Shown here in pieces: positions 7,915 to 16,400 of a stretch of 64,000 nt of DNA (positions are counted from its first letter, which is position 1; each line of letters opens with the position of its first letter). Under the pieces are notes generated by a model. The model was not told where the DNA came from. It did not search any database and was given only the letters and a program-made list of their open reading frames with translations. This DNA comes from Dehalococcoidia bacterium (GTDB taxonomy: Bacteria; Chloroflexota; Dehalococcoidia; Tepidiformales; Tepidiformaceae). The stretch is taken from NCBI GenBank assembly GCA_022827945.1, contig JAJEIT010000035.1, forward strand, positions 62,001 to 126,000. Reading direction: 5' to 3'. Made by a program: the position numbers and the translations under genes.

Positions 7915-9071
7915 CCGCCGCCCTGCCCCGTCAGGCCGTACTTCGGGACGGGGCCGAAGGCCGCGCACTCGAAGTGCGCTGAGCCCACCTGGTCGCCGCT
8001 CTTCAGCAGCACGAAGCTCTCCGCAAGCACCGTGGGAAAGTCGTCGACCTCGTTCCCGTCGCTGTCGACGATCTTCGTGGGGTGCGTGCAGTCCCAGACC
8101 TCGCCCTCTTCGTGGTATTCGCCCCGGTAGGCGCCCTGCCCCAGCCGGTCGTTGAACCCGCCGAAGTAGCCCCCGCCATGGCAGTACACCCAGCCCATGT
8201 CCTCGATCTCGAACTCGCGCGTGATGCCCTCCGAGTCGTGGATGGCGATGCTGCCCCCGCTGATGCGGCTTGATCCGTCGTAGAAGGTGAGGTCGTGGTC
8301 CACGTCCGTCACGAAGACCTCCCGGTCCGCGTGCAGGATCTCGCCCGTCATCTTGTTCCAGGAGCCGTCGACGTTCGCAATCGCGCCCGACCACTTCTCC
8401 CCGTCCGCGTCCTCGATGAACTCGTAGAACCCGGCGTGGTCCGGCATCGTGTAGAGCACCCAGTTCCTCAGCCCCTGCGGTCGCTGCACCGCCGGCGGCG
8501 GGGCCGCGTGCATGGGCGGTCCGCCCCGGCCCCGCAGGATCCCCCACGAGTGGTTCCGGAACACCCCCGACCGCTCCGGCGTCAGCTCGAAGCGCTTCCC
8601 CGCGACCTCGATCCACCCCTCCGCGCGCCCCGCCACCTCGTACGTCATGCGCTCCATCAGCAGCCACCCGTCGATCCGGTTCGTGCTGAGCGGACCGTGG
8701 TACGGCCGCCCCACCGTGTGGCACACGATGTCGCAGGCGATGCCGTAGTCGTTTGGCTCCAGCACCAGCCGGATCGCCTTCATCGGCTCAACCAGTTCCA
8801 CCCGCAGCGGTCCCACGCGGTACTCGAAGTCCGGGCGCAGCTGCCGCGAGACGCGGATGTTGTACTGCTTCCCCTCGTGCCGGATGCACACGAACCCGTC
8901 GAGCACGTTCGTGTTCTGGTACAGCCGCACCGTCGAGACGAGCGACACGTTCCCGTCCATGTCGCACAGGCAGATGTAATGCCCGTCGTTCCAGTGCTTG
9001 TCCGAGGTGTGTACCGCCGCGAACGACTCCGCGATCTGGTGGAACGGGTACTCGTCGGCCTTGGTCAGCAT
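7911..9071 (-). CDS. Beta-rich protein, DUF7064/DUF7065-like
   Basis: A 386-aa soluble protein with many Trp, Tyr and His residues and motifs such as HSWG and GWVYCHGGG. The pattern recalls two-domain lipocalin-like proteins (CrtC/AttH type, DUF7064/7065) found beside lipid and terpenoid catabolism genes; this is recall, not a search. GAGGAG stands before ATG 9071. It is followed at 10 nt by a SnoaL-like gene and precedes an enoyl-CoA hydratase in the same direction on the chromosome, which suggests a degradative pathway. Confidence 0.6.
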   Translation of the reverse strand: MLTKADEYPFHQIAESFAAVHTSDKHWNDGHYICLCDMDGNVSLVSTVRLYQNTNVLDGFVCIRHEGKQYNIRVSRQLRPDFEYRVGPLRVELVEPMKAIRLVLEPNDYGIACDIVCHTVGRPYHGPLSTNRIDGWLLMERMTYEVAGRAEGWIEVAGKRFELTPERSGVFRNHSWGILRGRGGPPMHAAPPPAVQRPQGLRNWVLYTMPDHAGFYEFIEDADGEKWSGAIANVDGSWNKMTGEILHADREVFVTDVDHDLTFYDGSSRISGGSIAIHDSEGITREFEIEDMGWVYCHGGGYFGGFNDRLGQGAYRGEYHEEGEVWDCTHPTKIVDSDGNEVDDFPTVLAESFVLLKSGDQVGSAHFECAAFGPVPKYGLTGQGGG

Positions 9072-9081
9072 GGCTCTCTCC

Positions 9082-9522
9082 TCAGGCGGTGTTGGTCGTT
9101 CGCTGGGTGCCCCGCGTCCGCAGGTCGCGGTGCGTGATGGTCCACTCGTGCCCGTCCCCGACCCGCCGCATGTCGTCCACGTAGGTCGCCCAGAGCGTCG
9201 TGATGGTGTCCGGGTCATCGGCCATGAAGTGGGTCGCCTGCAGGTCCGTCTCGACGTGCGCCACGTCCCCGTCGAACTCGACGACCTGGTTGCCCAGCAG
9301 GTGCTGGGTGGCGCCAAAAGGCACGAGCAACCTGCGAATCGTCTCCGTGTAGGTGTCGCCGCCGTGCTGGGCGTCCGGCGAGCCGATGTTCGTGAACACG
9401 AGGTCGTCGGCGAAGCACGAGCGGATCCCCGGGAAGTCGTGGCTGTCCACGGCCCTCGCATAGCGGATGAGCAGGTCCATGATCGCCAGCCGGTCCAGTT
9501 CCCGGCTCAGGTCGCTGCTCAT
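9082..9522 (-). CDS. SnoaL-like/NTF2-fold protein
   Basis: A 146-aa cone-shaped-fold protein of the SnoaL_4 type. It shows an N-terminal helix (ELDRLAIMDLLIRYARAVDSHD), a FADD turn and strands rich in Thr and His, as in ketosteroid isomerase-like or dioxygenase small-subunit-like proteins. ATG 9522 has GGAGG 7 nt upstream; the frame continues upstream without a better start. Its stop lies 10 nt before the downstream DUF7064-like gene, so the two form one operon. Confidence 0.75.
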   Translation of the reverse strand: MSSDLSRELDRLAIMDLLIRYARAVDSHDFPGIRSCFADDLVFTNIGSPDAQHGGDTYTETIRRLLVPFGATQHLLGNQVVEFDGDVAHVETDLQATHFMADDPDTITTLWATYVDDMRRVGDGHEWTITHRDLRTRGTQRTTNTA

Positions 9523-9573
9523 GGCGCTCCTCCGCGTGGCGAGCCTACACGTCCTCCGGGGTCGCCGTGCGAA

Positions 9574-9601
9574 CGAGGGGGTGGCGCGCGCCACCCCCTC
9601 G
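9574..9601 (-). terminator. Hairpin after the enoyl-CoA hydratase gene
   Basis: CGAGGGGGTGGC pairs perfectly with GCCACCCCCTCG around a GCGC loop. It lies 14 nt downstream of the stop of the minus-strand crotonase gene. It is palindromic, with no clear T-tract. Confidence 0.65.
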
Positions 9602-9615
9602 CGAAGGTCTCGTGG

Positions 9616-10476
9616 CTAGTTGGCGGCGGCAGCCTGCCGGCCCGGAATGGCCGCGGCGCCCTCGCCCGTGTAGAGCGGCATGCCGCTCTCGTTCACGTCC
9701 CGCCAGTGCGTGTGCGCGAGCGTGTGCATGATGAAGACGGCCTGCTGGGCCGTCCACAGACCCTGCGCGTCCTGCGTCTGGTTCACCGCTTCCTTCGTGA
9801 TCTTCAAGCCGAAGGAAGGCTTCTCCGCGATCTTCCGCGCAAGGTTCTCGACGTATTCGCTCAGCTCTTCGCGGGGCACGACCTCGTTCACCATGCCCGC
9901 CTCGTAGCAGCGCTGGGCGCTCACCCAGTCGCCCGTGTAGAGCATCTGGCGCGCGAGCCGGTGGCCGAACTCCCACGGATGGGCGAAGTACTCGACGCCC
10001 GGGATGCCCCAGCCCACGACGAGGTCGCGGAACTCGGCGTCATCCGAGGCGATGATGATGTCGCAGACCCACGTCAGCATGAGGCCGCCCGCGATCGTCT
10101 TGCCCTGCACTTCGGCGATCATCGGCTTGGGCAGATTCCGCCAGCGGCGGCACATCTGCAGGTAGATCTCCTCCTCGCCCGCCATCGCGCCCTCCGCGCC
10201 CGGCTGGTCGAAGTTGGCCCACGTGCCGACCGGCTTGAAGTCGGCGCGCGTGGCGCCGGTGCCGCCGCGCATGTCGTGGCCGGAGTTGAAGTGCGGCCCC
10301 TCGCCGCTGAGGATGATGACCCTCACCTGGTCGTCCTGGTTGGCGGCGTCGAACGCGTCGTTCAGGTCGTAGGTCAGCTGCAGGTCCTGGGCGTTGCGCG
10401 CCTCCGGACGGTTCATCCGCACCCGCACGATCTCGGGTGTCAGGTTTTCGTACAGCACGGTCTTGAATTCGGGCAT
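9616..10476 (-). CDS. Enoyl-CoA hydratase/isomerase family protein
   Basis: A 286-aa crotonase. The two oxyanion-hole regions are visible: HFNSGHDM near residue 65 and TIAGGLMLTW near 130. The FRDLVVGWGIPGVEY segment replaces the commoner catalytic Glu region, so the reaction could be isomerisation or decarboxylation instead of hydration. ATG 10476 has a full AGGAGG Shine-Dalgarno. The gene stands alone between a GNAT gene and a terminator. Confidence 0.85.
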   Translation of the reverse strand: MPEFKTVLYENLTPEIVRVRMNRPEARNAQDLQLTYDLNDAFDAANQDDQVRVIILSGEGPHFNSGHDMRGGTGATRADFKPVGTWANFDQPGAEGAMAGEEEIYLQMCRRWRNLPKPMIAEVQGKTIAGGLMLTWVCDIIIASDDAEFRDLVVGWGIPGVEYFAHPWEFGHRLARQMLYTGDWVSAQRCYEAGMVNEVVPREELSEYVENLARKIAEKPSFGLKITKEAVNQTQDAQGLWTAQQAVFIMHTLAHTHWRDVNESGMPLYTGEGAAAIPGRQAAAAN

Positions 10477-10529
10477 GCGTACCTCCTGTCGTGCCGCGAA
10501 TCTTAGGGGACTCCCGCTTTGACCGCCCG

Positions 10530-11561
10530 CTACCCGCCCCGCGCCCACGCCACCCGCTCGTCGATGTGCCGTTCCAAACTGTATTCGACGGGCTCGAATC
10601 CGTTGGCGAACCAGAACGGCTCGCCGCTGTAGTTCGCCGACAGCACGTGCAACGTGCAGCGCTCGTACCCCTCCTCTCGCGCCCACGCCATCCCGTGGTC
10701 GAGCAGCGCCCTCCCCACGCCGCCGTCCTGCGCCTCCGGCTCCACGATCCCCATGAACAGGTACACGTTCTTCTCGCTGTTGATGTACGGAGGGATGAAC
10801 CCCTGCTTCAGGAAGCTCGTCAGCCCCACCGCCTCCCCCTCCCGGTAGGCGACGTAGTGCGGGTTGCCCTCGTCCTCGAGCAGCCCCGAGAAGAAGGTGC
10901 GCGCGAGCCCGTCGTGCTCCGCTTGGACGGGCCAGTACATGAACATCGGCGAATCGAGGTGGTGCAGCCCCAGCGTCCGCGCCAGCTCCAGCAGCTCCCC
11001 CACGTCCTCGCTCCCCGCCGCGCGAACCTCGACATCCGCCGCGTCCGCCCCCGCCACCGGCCCCGTCCCCTCCCGCACCGCGACCGAGACGTGCCGCCCG
11101 AACCCGAGGTTGAACCACGCCTCCTGCAGCCGCTCGTCCCCGGCTGCGATGTTGACCGTGTGGGCGTAGTACCCCGAGGCCACCCATCCCGCCGCCAGGT
11201 GGCGGTAGAGCATCCGGCAGACCGCGTTGGCGTCGTACCCGGCAGCGACGGCGTGGTCGCGCGAGCCGATGCTGACCGAACGCGGCGTCGAGAGCTGCCC
11301 CATATAGCTGTCCGGCGGCGCCCCCGCCGCGCGCTCGCCGATCGCGTAGCCCGCGAGCGTGTCCCCGTCCACTGCCACCGCCCCGTCGGTGCGCTCGTTG
11401 TCGAACCACTTCGCCAGCATCGACCGCGCCTCGTCGGTGTCCTCAAGCGCTTCCGTGAGCACCGGATGCCGTTCGCGGTCCGCCCGGTGTTTCTCCGCCA
11501 GCAGCCCCGCCGCCGCGTCGAGATCGCCGCGCTCGAAGGACCGGACTGTCACGCGCGCCAT
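10530..11561 (-). CDS. Tandem GNAT acetyltransferase
   Basis: A 343-aa protein built of two GNAT halves. The N-terminal half starts with VTVRSFERGDLDA and is divergent. The C-terminal half keeps the acetyl-CoA loop EAQDGGVGRALLDHG and the late WFANGFEP strand. A Shine-Dalgarno (GGAGGAAG) precedes the ATG. The substrate is unknown; double-GNAT proteins often modify antibiotics or small amines. Confidence 0.8.
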   Translation of the reverse strand: MARVTVRSFERGDLDAAAGLLAEKHRADRERHPVLTEALEDTDEARSMLAKWFDNERTDGAVAVDGDTLAGYAIGERAAGAPPDSYMGQLSTPRSVSIGSRDHAVAAGYDANAVCRMLYRHLAAGWVASGYYAHTVNIAAGDERLQEAWFNLGFGRHVSVAVREGTGPVAGADAADVEVRAAGSEDVGELLELARTLGLHHLDSPMFMYWPVQAEHDGLARTFFSGLLEDEGNPHYVAYREGEAVGLTSFLKQGFIPPYINSEKNVYLFMGIVEPEAQDGGVGRALLDHGMAWAREEGYERCTLHVLSANYSGEPFWFANGFEPVEYSLERHIDERVAWARGG

Positions 11562-11627
11562 CGCCTTCCTCCGCGCCGCCGCATCTAGCGGCCCGCTCCA
11601 CTACCCTACGCGCTCAGGAGGTGCGAC

Positions 11628-12386
11628 ATGGACCTGGGACTGGCTGGACGGAAGGCGATCATCCTCGGCGCGAGCCGCGGCATCGGCCGCTACACGGCGG
11701 AGACCCTGATCGACGAGGGCGCGAACGTCGCCATCTGCGGGCGCGACCCCGAGCGGCTCGCCCAAACGCGCGACGAGCTCGCCGCCCGCGGCGACGTGAC
11801 CGTGCACGCGGCCCCCGCCGACCTCGCCGACTCCGAGTCCACCCGCGCCTTCGTTGCCGGGGCCGTCGAGGCCCTCGGCGGGCTCGACATCCTCATCCAC
11901 AACGCCACCGGCCAGTCCGGCCAGGACGCGCAGGGCTGGCAGAGCACCTTTGATGTCGATGTCATGGCCGCAGTCCATGCCGTCGAGGCCGCCCAGCCCG
12001 CGCTCGAGGAGAGCGACGCCGCCAGCGTCATCTTCATCGGTTCGACCGCCAGCAAGCAGTGGTTCGGGCGCTGGTCCTCGTACGGACCGCTCAAGGGCGC
12101 CATGCGCGTGCTCGCCAACGAGCTCGGACAGGCCCTGGGCCGCAAGGGCATCCGCGTGAACGCCCTCTCCCCGGGCGCGACCCTCATGCCCGGCGGCAAC
12201 TGGGACCGCACGCGCGAGGCCAACCCCGACTTCTACAAGAGCGTCGAGCGCAGCATCCCCTTTGGCCGCCTTGGGAGCGGCGAGGAAGTGGCCCGAGCCA
12301 TCACCTTCCTTGCCAGCCCCGCCGCCAGCTGGATCAACGCCACCCACATCATCGTCGATGGCGGCCAGGGCAAGTTCGTCGACTAG
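11628..12386 (+). CDS. Short-chain dehydrogenase/reductase
   Basis: A 252-aa classical SDR. The Rossmann motif is GASRGIG (residues 18-24), NAT replaces NAG, and the active site is Ser in IGSTAS with YGPLK as the YxxxK motif. AGGAGG lies before the ATG. The C-terminal SWINATHIIVDGGQ is typical of SDRs that reduce keto groups of acids or CoA esters. The gene converges on the DUF6932/XRE pair with an 11-bp gap. Confidence 0.88.
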   Translation: MDLGLAGRKAIILGASRGIGRYTAETLIDEGANVAICGRDPERLAQTRDELAARGDVTVHAAPADLADSESTRAFVAGAVEALGGLDILIHNATGQSGQDAQGWQSTFDVDVMAAVHAVEAAQPALEESDAASVIFIGSTASKQWFGRWSSYGPLKGAMRVLANELGQALGRKGIRVNALSPGATLMPGGNWDRTREANPDFYKSVERSIPFGRLGSGEEVARAITFLASPAASWINATHIIVDGGQGKFVD

Positions 12387-12397
12387 GGTGAGCGCTG

Positions 12398-12802
12398 TTA
12401 CGGCTCCAGCGCGGCTACGACTCTCTTGATTCGGGAGAGACTGGCTGCTGCGTAATTGGTGGCTTCGTATCTCTGTATCTGCTGCTCTTTGAGTCCAACT
12501 CGCCTTGCGAGTTCTCTCTGGGTTAGCCCCCGAGCGATCCTCGCCTTGACAAGGCGAGTCGCCAGGTCGTTAACCACGCTCAGGTCCTCCACCTTGAGGG
12601 CGCCGGCCTTGAGCTTCTCGTACTCGAGCAACTCCCTTTGGAGGTCCGCCAGCTGGCTCTCCACCGCCTCCTCCTGGGCCCTTGCGATACGCGGGTGGAT
12701 GCCTTCAGGGCTGTCCCGACGCTCCTTGAGGCCTTCAAGGGTTCGCGCGAAGCGCGCAGCTTGCGCTTTCGTGATCCGATATTGCCGTTCGTTCTTGATC
12801 AT
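12398..12802 (-). CDS. XRE-family HTH antitoxin-like protein
   Basis: A 134-aa protein. Residues 10-75 are charged helices that probably form a coiled coil. The C-terminal third is a Cro/CI-type HTH with GLTQRELARRVGLKEQQIQRYE. It is the second gene after the DUF6932 protein, with a 4-bp ATGA overlap. This order resembles HigBA-type modules, where the antitoxin follows the toxin. It probably binds the palindrome at 13242-13261. Confidence 0.75.
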   Translation of the reverse strand: MIKNERQYRITKAQAARFARTLEGLKERRDSPEGIHPRIARAQEEAVESQLADLQRELLEYEKLKAGALKVEDLSVVNDLATRLVKARIARGLTQRELARRVGLKEQQIQRYEATNYAAASLSRIKRVVAALEP

Positions 12803-13239
12803 GTAAGGCCTCCTGGGTCTATGGCGATGATTCCCTTCCGTTCTCCGCTCTCCTTGTCGGCTTGGAAGAACTCAAGGAACGACACCCTGCTCTCAATCGC
12901 TGGAGCGGTGGCAGGAAACAACTCTCCCAGGTACTTGGCCTTCTGAGCTTCCCGCCCGCGATCAAACGTCAGAAGTACGGGATCGAGAGCGTCGGGATCG
13001 ACCCCGTGTTCGTCCCAGCAGGCATCGAAGTCTCCCGGCGCCTCCTTGTTCGTCACGAAGCTTCCGTTCACGTAGACGGTTCGACAGCCAGCGTCCCTCA
13101 GGTTTTCGAGAGCTTCCCGCAGTCCAGCCAAGAGCTCCGCCCTCCGCTTGGTGTTCCCGAACCGGGTTGCGATCTCCTCCCAGGTGGCCCAGTGAATCCC
13201 TGGCGGCAGGAGCCCGCCGTCAGTGAAGCCGGGGACCAT
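12799..13239 (-). CDS. DUF6932-like protein, probable toxin partner
   Basis: A 146-aa protein recalling DUF6932, a nucleotidyltransferase-like family often paired with HTH proteins. The start VPGFTDGGLLPPGIH, the segment VYVNGSFVTNK and the following GDFDACW give a GS...DxD-like nucleotidyltransferase pattern. I chose ATG 13239 over GTG 13245 because the -10 box ends 7 nt upstream of that ATG. No Shine-Dalgarno is present. Base composition is less GC-rich than the neighbours, which hints at transfer. Confidence 0.7.
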   Translation of the reverse strand: MVPGFTDGGLLPPGIHWATWEEIATRFGNTKRRAELLAGLREALENLRDAGCRTVYVNGSFVTNKEAPGDFDACWDEHGVDPDALDPVLLTFDRGREAQKAKYLGELFPATAPAIESRVSFLEFFQADKESGERKGIIAIDPGGLT

Positions 13240-13241
13240 CA

Positions 13242-13275
13242 ACACAATTATATCGTTGTGTCAGTCCCGCCTCAA
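13242..13275 (-). promoter_or_regulatory. Promoter with overlapping palindromic operator for the DUF6932-XRE pair
   Basis: On the minus strand TTGAGG (13275-13270), a 17-bp spacer and a perfect TATAAT (13252-13247) form a strong promoter. The predicted start is at or beside the ATG at 13239, so the mRNA would be leaderless. The inverted repeat ACACAA-N8-TTGTGT (13242-13261) is centred on the -10 box, the usual position for an autorepressor operator. Confidence 0.75.
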
Positions 13276-13278
13276 GCG

Positions 13279-14706
13279 TTAACCCGGCCTCGGATCGAGC
13301 CGCGCCCGCAGCGTCGCCGCCGCTTCCCGGTCGCGGATGAGCAGGGCCGCCAGGATTCCGGCGGCGATGAATATCGCCGTCACCACGAAGCCGTCCGCGA
13401 AGGCGCTCACCGAGCCGGCCACGTTGTCCACGGGTCCGAGTGCCGCGCCGTGGTGCGCCAGCCGGCTCGTGAGCACCGTCGCGATGATCGCCACGCCGAA
13501 GCTCTGCGCTACCTGCCGTGTCGCGTTGAAGAGCGCCGTCGCGCGACCCGTATCGGCCATGCTGATCCCGGCGAAGGCCGCCGTCTGCAGCGGCACCAGC
13601 ATCATGCTGAAGCCCACGCCCCGCGCGAACATCGTCCCCCGCACCCACCACAGGTCCGTCTGCAGGTCCATCAGGATCAGCGGCACGGTCGTGGCGCTCG
13701 CCGCCAGCAGGCCGACCGCCACCAGCCGCCGCGGTCCCACGATCGGGTAGATCCGCGCCATCACCGGCGCCATCACCATCACCCCGATCGCCTGCGGGAA
13801 GGTCGCCAGGCCCGACTCGAACGGGCTCAGCCCCCGCTCGAGCTGCAGGATGAGCGGTAACAGGAAGAGCGTCGCCGCGAATCCCATGAACGCTACGCTC
13901 TGCGTGATGTTGGCCAGCGCGAACATCCGGTCCAGGAAGAGCCGCACGTCGATCAGCGGCTCTTCGGTCCGCAGCTCCACCAGCACGAAGACGGCCAGCA
14001 GCGCGAGCCCCGCGCCCCCGAACCCGAGGACCACCGGGTCGCCGAACCCGCGCTCGCCTGCTTCCGCCAGCCCGTACAGGAAGACCGCAAGCCCGCCCGA
14101 CGCCAGCATCAGCCCGGGAATGTCGATCCGGCCCGGCGCGTCCTCGCGCTGCTCCCGCAGGAACGCGACCGCCAGCAGGATCCCGGCCACCCCGACGGGG
14201 ATGTTCACGAGGAAGATCCACGGCCACGACAGGTAGTCGAGGATGATGCCCCCGATCAGGGGACCGCTTGCCGGCGCGAACGTCGTCGGCACCACCAGGA
14301 TGCCCGCTGCCTTCGACCGTTCCTGCTGAGGGAAGGCGCGGAACACCATCGTCTGCGAGACCGGCATCAGGAAGCCGCCGCCCAGCCCCTGCAGGACTCG
14401 GAACAGGATCAGGCTCTCGATGTTCCACGCCACCGCGCACAGCGCCGACCCGACCGTGAAGAACGCCAGCGCCAGGACGAACATGATCTTCGTCCCGAAG
14501 CGATCCCCCGCCCAGCCGCTCACCGGGATCGCCACCGCCACCGCCAGCAGGTAGCCCGTCACCACCCACTGCACCTCCCGCGCCGAGGCGTCCATCTCCG
14601 AGGCCAGGACGGGCACGGCGACGTTCACGATCGTCAGATCGAGGAGGTTCATGAACATCCCGAACACGCTGATGAGCGCGACGATGTACTTGTGCTCCAG
14701 CCGCAT
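13279..14706 (-). CDS. MFS drug transporter, DHA2 (EmrB/QacA) type
   Basis: A 475-aa membrane protein with about 14 hydrophobic segments. Motif A is GDRFGTK after TM2, and the DHA2 elements LDLTIVNVAVP (TM1) and QGLGGGFLMP are present. It exports lipophilic drugs or metabolites by proton antiport. No adjacent MarR/TetR regulator is seen. The upstream CoxG-like gene ends 11 nt before its start, so they may share a transcript. Confidence 0.88.
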   Translation of the reverse strand: MRLEHKYIVALISVFGMFMNLLDLTIVNVAVPVLASEMDASAREVQWVVTGYLLAVAVAIPVSGWAGDRFGTKIMFVLALAFFTVGSALCAVAWNIESLILFRVLQGLGGGFLMPVSQTMVFRAFPQQERSKAAGILVVPTTFAPASGPLIGGIILDYLSWPWIFLVNIPVGVAGILLAVAFLREQREDAPGRIDIPGLMLASGGLAVFLYGLAEAGERGFGDPVVLGFGGAGLALLAVFVLVELRTEEPLIDVRLFLDRMFALANITQSVAFMGFAATLFLLPLILQLERGLSPFESGLATFPQAIGVMVMAPVMARIYPIVGPRRLVAVGLLAASATTVPLILMDLQTDLWWVRGTMFARGVGFSMMLVPLQTAAFAGISMADTGRATALFNATRQVAQSFGVAIIATVLTSRLAHHGAALGPVDNVAGSVSAFADGFVVTAIFIAAGILAALLIRDREAAATLRARLDPRPG

Positions 14707-14717
14707 CCCCGCCGCCG

Positions 14718-15182
14718 CTACTCCGCCTGCTCGCCGGCGGGCTCATCCGCCAGGTTGCGCGCGAGCCCCTGCAGGAAGTCTCGGATGAGGATCCGGATCG
14801 AACCGCCGATGAAGCGCCCGCCCAGCCGCGTCAGCGCCCCGTGAACCGTCAGGTCGCCCCGGTACCGGAAGAGCACGCCGTCCTCGTCCTCGTGCAGCGT
14901 GATCGTTCCCTGCGCCATCGCCGTGCCCTCCGCCGCCGCCCCCGAGAGCCGCAGGTGATACGACTGCCCCTCGACGATGTGGCTCACCCGCGCCAGCCCC
15001 CGGAACCGCCCCCAGAACCCCCGCACCTCCACGAACGCCACCAGCTCGTACGTGTCCTCGTCGATGCGCTCGAGCGACTCGAACGCTGGCAGCGCCGCCC
15101 GCAGCGCCGCCGGGTCGAACAGTGCCCCCCAGAGCGCGTCCTTCGCCGCCTCGAAGCGGTGCTCACCCTCGATCTCCACCAC
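14718..15182 (-). CDS. CoxG-like SRPBCC protein
   Basis: A 154-aa START/Bet v1-fold protein of the CoxG (carbon monoxide dehydrogenase subunit G) family. It starts MVEIEGEHRFEAAKDALWGALFD and has GRF.GG and ARNLAD elements at the end. CoxG anchors CO dehydrogenase to the membrane, but many homologues occur without cox genes, as here. Start is GTG; the next codon is also GTG. Confidence 0.75.
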   Translation of the reverse strand: MVEIEGEHRFEAAKDALWGALFDPAALRAALPAFESLERIDEDTYELVAFVEVRGFWGRFRGLARVSHIVEGQSYHLRLSGAAAEGTAMAQGTITLHEDEDGVLFRYRGDLTVHGALTRLGGRFIGGSIRILIRDFLQGLARNLADEPAGEQAE

Positions 15183-15252
15183 GGCCCGTCCGCGCGAAGT
15201 GGCGCGCGCGGCACATGCTACCCCGCCTGCCGCTCGCTATGATGCGCCTCCC

Positions 15253-16335
15253 ATGCTCGATCGTTTCCACGTCCCCGACGACATCGCCGTCCGCGTGCCG
15301 CCCGCTCTTATGAAGGCGACCGTCAGGAGCATCTTCGAGGCGCTCGGTTCGCCCCCCGACGACGCCGAACGCTGCGCCGAGACGCTCCTCTACGCCGATC
15401 GGCGCGGCATCGACACGCACGGCGTCAGCAACATGATGCGCGTGTACGTCGCCGGCATCCGCGGCGGCGCCATCAATCCGGCCCCGAAGTGGAGCATCGT
15501 CCGAGAGGCCGAGGCCACCGCCACCATCGATAGCGACGAGGGGCTCGGTCTCACCGTCGGGCCCCAGGCCATGGACCTCGCCATCGAGAAGGCGCGCAAG
15601 TGCGGCATCGGCTCCGTCGCCGTCATGAACAGCCGCCACTTCGGCGCCGCCGCCTTCCACGCCCACCGCGCCGTCCCCCACGACATGATCGGCGTCGCCA
15701 CGACCGTCGGCGGCAAGCAGGTCGCCCCCACCTTCGGCGCCGAAGCCCTCATCGGGTTGAACCCCATCGGTGTGGCTGTCCCCGCCCGAGAGGAGGCGCC
15801 CTTCGTCTTCGATGCCTCCATGAGCTCCGTCGCCGGCAACAAGATCCGCCTCGCCCGCCGCCTCGGCGCGAGCGTGCTCCCCGGCTGGATCGCCGAAGCC
15901 GACGGCACCCCCATCATGGAAGAGCGCCCCGTCCCCGATGAGTTCATGATGCTGCCCGTCGGGGGCACCCGCGAGATCGGCTCGCACAAGGGCTACAGCC
16001 TGGCCATCGTCGTCGACGTGCTCAGTGGCGTCCTCTCAGGCACCGGCCCCGGTTTCGCCACGCGCATGGGCAACGGCCACCACTTCCTCGCCTACCGCAT
16101 CGACGCCTTCACCGACCTCGACCAGTTCAAGGACGACATGGACCACTACCTGCGCACCCTCCGCGAAAGTAAGACCGCCCCCGGCCAGGAGCGCGTCTAC
16201 TACGCCGGTCTGAACGCCTCCGAGAAGGAGGAGGAGCGCGCCGAGCTGGGCATCCCCTACCACCCCGAGGTCATCGGCTGGTTCCACGAGGTCCTCGGCG
16301 AGTTGGGCGTGCCGGACGATCTGCCCGCCGTCTGA
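15253..16335 (+). CDS. Ldh-type (malate/L-lactate/ureidoglycolate) dehydrogenase
   Basis: A 360-aa NAD(P)-dependent 2-hydroxyacid dehydrogenase of the MDH2/Ldh_2 family, unrelated to Rossmann-type LDH. Signature segments are RGIDTHGVSNM near residue 60, the SRHFGAAAFHA active-site region near 125 and GSHKGYSLA near 250. TATGAT at 15238-15243 stands 9 nt before the ATG and no Shine-Dalgarno is seen, so the leader must be very short. The substrate may be a sulfolactate- or ureidoglycolate-like acid. Confidence 0.87.
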   Translation: MLDRFHVPDDIAVRVPPALMKATVRSIFEALGSPPDDAERCAETLLYADRRGIDTHGVSNMMRVYVAGIRGGAINPAPKWSIVREAEATATIDSDEGLGLTVGPQAMDLAIEKARKCGIGSVAVMNSRHFGAAAFHAHRAVPHDMIGVATTVGGKQVAPTFGAEALIGLNPIGVAVPAREEAPFVFDASMSSVAGNKIRLARRLGASVLPGWIAEADGTPIMEERPVPDEFMMLPVGGTREIGSHKGYSLAIVVDVLSGVLSGTGPGFATRMGNGHHFLAYRIDAFTDLDQFKDDMDHYLRTLRESKTAPGQERVYYAGLNASEKEEERAELGIPYHPEVIGWFHEVLGELGVPDDLPAV

Positions 16336-16400
16336 CCCCGCCGCACAACCCCCGCGGTCGCTAGAATCCGCCGACACCCACCACGCACCAGGAGGCCACC

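Noticed and set aside
9616-11409. A single 597-aa protein covering the crotonase and part of the GNAT gene
   Set aside because: The upstream half is the wrong frame of the GNAT gene. A strong Shine-Dalgarno and ATG 10476 mark the crotonase start.
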